Assembly (NCBI GenBank): GCA_002362595.1
Contig: DEUO01000030.1
Coordinates: 1-7,614, forward strand
DNA from: Caryophanales bacterium UBA3260
GTDB lineage: Bacteria; Bacillota_I; Bacilli_A; RF39; UBA660
Direction of reading: 5' to 3'
Length of the DNA: 7,614 bases
This document shows positions 7,101 through 7,614 of this stretch, piece after piece (position 1 is the first letter of the stretch; each line of letters opens with the position of its first letter). A program made the position numbers and the translations under genes. The notes beneath the pieces were generated by a model. That model saw only the letters and a list, made by a program, of their open reading frames with translations, was not told the DNA's origin and searched no databases.

Positions 7101-7496
7101 AACTTTTAGAATGTTTTCATCTATTTCTAAATTTATGAAAGAAAATGAGTCTTTTTTATTATTTATTTTTACTCTTTTTATATAACGTAAGGCTTCTCTA
7201 GCAATTAGTCTATTAATATCTTTCTCATATGAATAGATAGATGTACATATTTGCATTCTTTGAAATAAGCAACTATTAATATATTTAATCATATCATCTA
7301 TATCATATATACTTTTTTTAGCACAGAATTTAAGGACGTAGTTAATAACATTTTTATAATAGCTTTTTAGTAAGGTATACATTGAGGCGTTATCGCCATT
7401 TTGGTAAGCATTAAATAAACGTTCTTTTTCTTTTATTGATAGTGAAAATGAATTATTTTCTATCTCTTGATATTCTTGGATACTAATTTTAGACAT
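4155..7496 (-). CDS. Giant sigma-70-like protein with tandem region-4-like helix-turn-helix units
   Basis: This 1113-residue protein resembles a sigma factor at its N-terminus and then continues far beyond the 180-600 residues usual for that family. Residues 21-110 look like a diverged sigma region 2: LFNAYQNGDNASMYTLL, then DIDDMI where sigma factors have a D/E-D-L/I-QE motif, then INRLIAREALRYIKR. Residues 128-185 look like region 4. About ten diverged copies of a similar unit follow between 211 and 1050; the clearest are LTEREQQVLSLYYGI (686-700) and KITEEEKEIYSLRY (614-627). The C-terminal 50 or so residues may form a winged helix. There is no signal peptide or membrane segment, so it should be cytoplasmic and probably binds DNA and/or RNA polymerase. 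Whether it acts as a real sigma factor is doubtful, because the region 2 promoter-melting residues are poorly kept. The start at 7496 has AAAGGTGG before it; an in-frame ATG at 7541 overlaps the -35 box and is rejected. I know of no named family with this layout. Confidence 0.85.
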   Translation of the reverse strand: MSKISIQEYQEIENNSFSLSIKEKERLFNAYQNGDNASMYTLLKSYYKNVINYVLKFCAKKSIYDIDDMIKYINSCLFQRMQICTSIYSYEKDINRLIAREALRYIKRVKINNKKDSFSFINLEIDENILKVLKDSLDPDIYYVFYQMVSGIPIEEISSKLNIDLLEARKRYIFALETLETFLANDDKRLKRRIYSIKEREGNKSSRIKVTPYSIDSIIIYFYLKDSLTHEEQRLYYYQVFSKYSYFTNELCSSLKLTEQELLALSTSLNEKISTASQSPDYLEFKEEMLNLYGPYVYNLVKSESYKKFDFSTIKEAVNLLTFDDIKKFLDDDCAYLTDNEKKLLYKYYYKVGRYSAEVEDIERDVNLNLFGYKASKEDLHPQKYYQTYLDHIDEFDESQRLFLECYYFKKKDKREFIKKYPDSKLYYRYYMLTNRLEKLYYNINNFLDNDFNRAKWLLIRSKYQERHTEERVHLLDLFYGVDSDPLSIKEIAKLYPSLTYIKVHDMISDAREAAINIYINKKHKIEITKKDYLPYLSEQYDYTDETRKILIMFLEQDLDYEEISKRTGLNRTRISNIITDGIRKIDHYRLGVLKARKISTVTLKDIYKLFGDKITEEEKEIYSLRYNYGNSNEAIAVILNIPRINVNRAMQHLYDLHDKLLIKNVTISSKDISRELHRHFTDTVLTEREQQVLSLYYGIKTKYNKTGKHLESKDIQKLLSISNYTFYHTIYESTDKIKLRKIGALSPDLSVFTREELTTILEDRHLPISDKERYIINSLFALNNHEYKSLNELSKELGDLKNSVRRRYYRAIVNIKKYLNGELDEQMDFETDIVPYLKYFSNSDRVFIYDYFKNNLSYEALGEKYHLTREMTIAIINRLRINIYEITHGKTDKKFDFDYYQEAIKSPDLPFYGDLKVATEIFDLYFGISEMRRLSIPEIKERLNLPQQTTAINNSIYQLMVSVCKLREGIKKTNEFTLEEIISYYERHKDEMDCIHKVYYERFFKRINNTQEINGKKSKIPTMITYDLLKEREANLFHLSTASKEEIKSILNNPNYILDSKTKHTLSDIVNPYGNLDGRDINHVYRIINSLIERQLLFVDKGKSYRLKLEEQ
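4593..6344 (-). repeat. Coding repeat array: eight clear region-4-like units in the giant sigma-like protein
   Basis: Residues 385-968 divide into units starting near 385, 452, 529, 602, 669, 753, 829 and 898, spaced 67-84 residues apart. Each begins with a short helix of the form aromatic/Thr-x-x-D/E-hydrophobic. It is followed by an E/D-rich segment with an aromatic end (for example LTEREQQVLSLYYGI, HTEERVHLLDLFYGV, LKVATEIFDLYFGI), then a helix-turn-helix-like part (LSIKEIAKLYP, LDYEEISKRTGLNRTRISNII, LSYEALGEKYHLTREMT). Likely weaker copies lie at about 128-185, 211-275, 323-375 and 977-1050. I noticed no repeat at DNA level, so the duplications are old. Confidence 0.7.
7167..7436 (-). 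other. Sigma region-2-like domain of the giant protein
   Basis: This stretch encodes residues 21-110. The order of motifs matches sigma region 2: an acidic/basic first helix (IKEKERLFNAYQNGD), a hydrophobic helix (YKNVINYVLKFC), the acidic DIDDMI, then a basic helix (IAREALRYIKR). The tryptophans and aromatic cluster of region 2.3-2.4 that melt the -10 element are not obvious. The domain may therefore keep the core-polymerase-binding part and have lost promoter opening; this is inferred from motif inspection only. Confidence 0.55.
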
Positions 7497-7500
7497 AAAA

Positions 7501-7508
7501 CCACCTTT
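7501..7508 (-). promoter_or_regulatory. Ribosome binding site that decides the start of the giant sigma-like gene
   Basis: AAAGGTGG on the minus strand lies four bases before the ATG at 7496. The in-frame ATG at 7541 has no ribosome site and lies within the promoter, so the 1113-residue form is preferred. Confidence 0.8.
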
Positions 7509-7512
7509 TGTT

Positions 7513-7541
7513 ATTATACAAGTAAATTGTAATGTAAACAA
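7513..7541 (-). promoter_or_regulatory. Promoter of the giant sigma-like gene and probably the dehydrogenase
   Basis: On the minus strand, TTGTTT (7536-7541) and a perfect TATAAT (7513-7518) are separated by 17 bases. The expected start point near 7506-7507 gives a leader of only about 10-11 bases, with the ribosome binding site at its very 5' end. The promoter lies just downstream of the terminator at the right edge, so transcription appears to restart here. Confidence 0.75.
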
Positions 7542-7568
7542 GAAAAAGAGATATATTAGAAAGAAAAA

Positions 7569-7598
7569 AAGTAGCTTATATTTTAAGATAAGCTACTT
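7569..7598 (-). terminator. Intrinsic terminator of an unseen upstream minus-strand gene
   Basis: A perfect 11-base-pair hairpin (7588-7598 with 7569-7579, eight-base loop) is followed on the minus strand by TTTTTTTCTTTC. The polarity shows that a minus-strand transcript enters from the right of the window. Stop codons occur in all three minus frames between 7597 and 7613, so at most a few final codons of that gene are inside the window and none can be called. Confidence 0.8.
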
Positions 7599-7614
7599 AT
7601 AAATTATTATTTAT

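Noticed and set aside
135..7496. Use of TGA for tryptophan (Mycoplasma code)
   Set aside because: All four complete genes read through with the standard code, and the tryptophan codons I checked are TGG, which would be unlikely in an AT-rich genome using TGA for tryptophan.
7497..7541. In-frame upstream ATG at 7541 extending the giant protein by 15 residues
   Set aside because: It overlaps the -35 box, lies upstream of the predicted transcript start and has no ribosome site; the ATG at 7496 has AAAGGTGG in place.

Overview
The window looks like chromosomal DNA from a very AT-rich, low-GC Bacillota lineage, such as the Bacilli/Erysipelotrichia/RF39-type gut bacteria. This placement is inferred from base composition, SigA-like promoters, strong Shine-Dalgarno sites and a Gram-positive type GH25 cell-wall hydrolase; no marker gene fixes it. 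The genes end in TAA or TAG, and every tryptophan codon I checked is TGG, so the standard bacterial code is likely and the Mycoplasma code is not.

Four complete genes lie on the minus strand. In transcription order (right to left) they are: a 1113-residue protein with a sigma-factor-like N-terminus followed by a long array of sigma-region-4-like helix-turn-helix units (4155-7496); a COG2509-type FAD-dependent dehydrogenase with a four-cysteine cluster (2710-4107); a single-pass membrane protein of unknown function (1794-2609); and a secreted or membrane-anchored GH25 lysozyme with two C-terminal SH3-like repeats (135-1706). A possible fifth gene on the plus strand enters from the left edge and ends at 138, convergent with the lysozyme gene.

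Regulatory signals are compact. The sigma-like gene, the membrane-protein gene and the lysozyme gene each have a recognisable promoter. In all three the -10 box is so close to the ribosome binding site that the predicted 5' leader is only about 10-16 nucleotides. The dehydrogenase gene has no clear promoter and follows the sigma-like gene by 47 bases without a terminator, so these two probably form an operon. Intrinsic terminators follow the dehydrogenase, membrane-protein and lysozyme genes, and each hairpin starts inside or at the stop codon of its gene. A fourth minus-strand terminator at the right edge ends an unseen upstream gene.

The most unusual item is the giant sigma-like protein. 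After a degenerate region-2-like segment and one region-4-like segment it carries about ten further diverged copies of a roughly 70-80 residue unit, each with a region-4-style acidic/aromatic helix followed by an HTH-like segment. I know of no described family with this architecture. The other genes look like ordinary housekeeping or cell-envelope functions. No gene-free stretch exceeds 300 bases, and I saw no RNA gene, CRISPR array, insertion sequence or attachment site.
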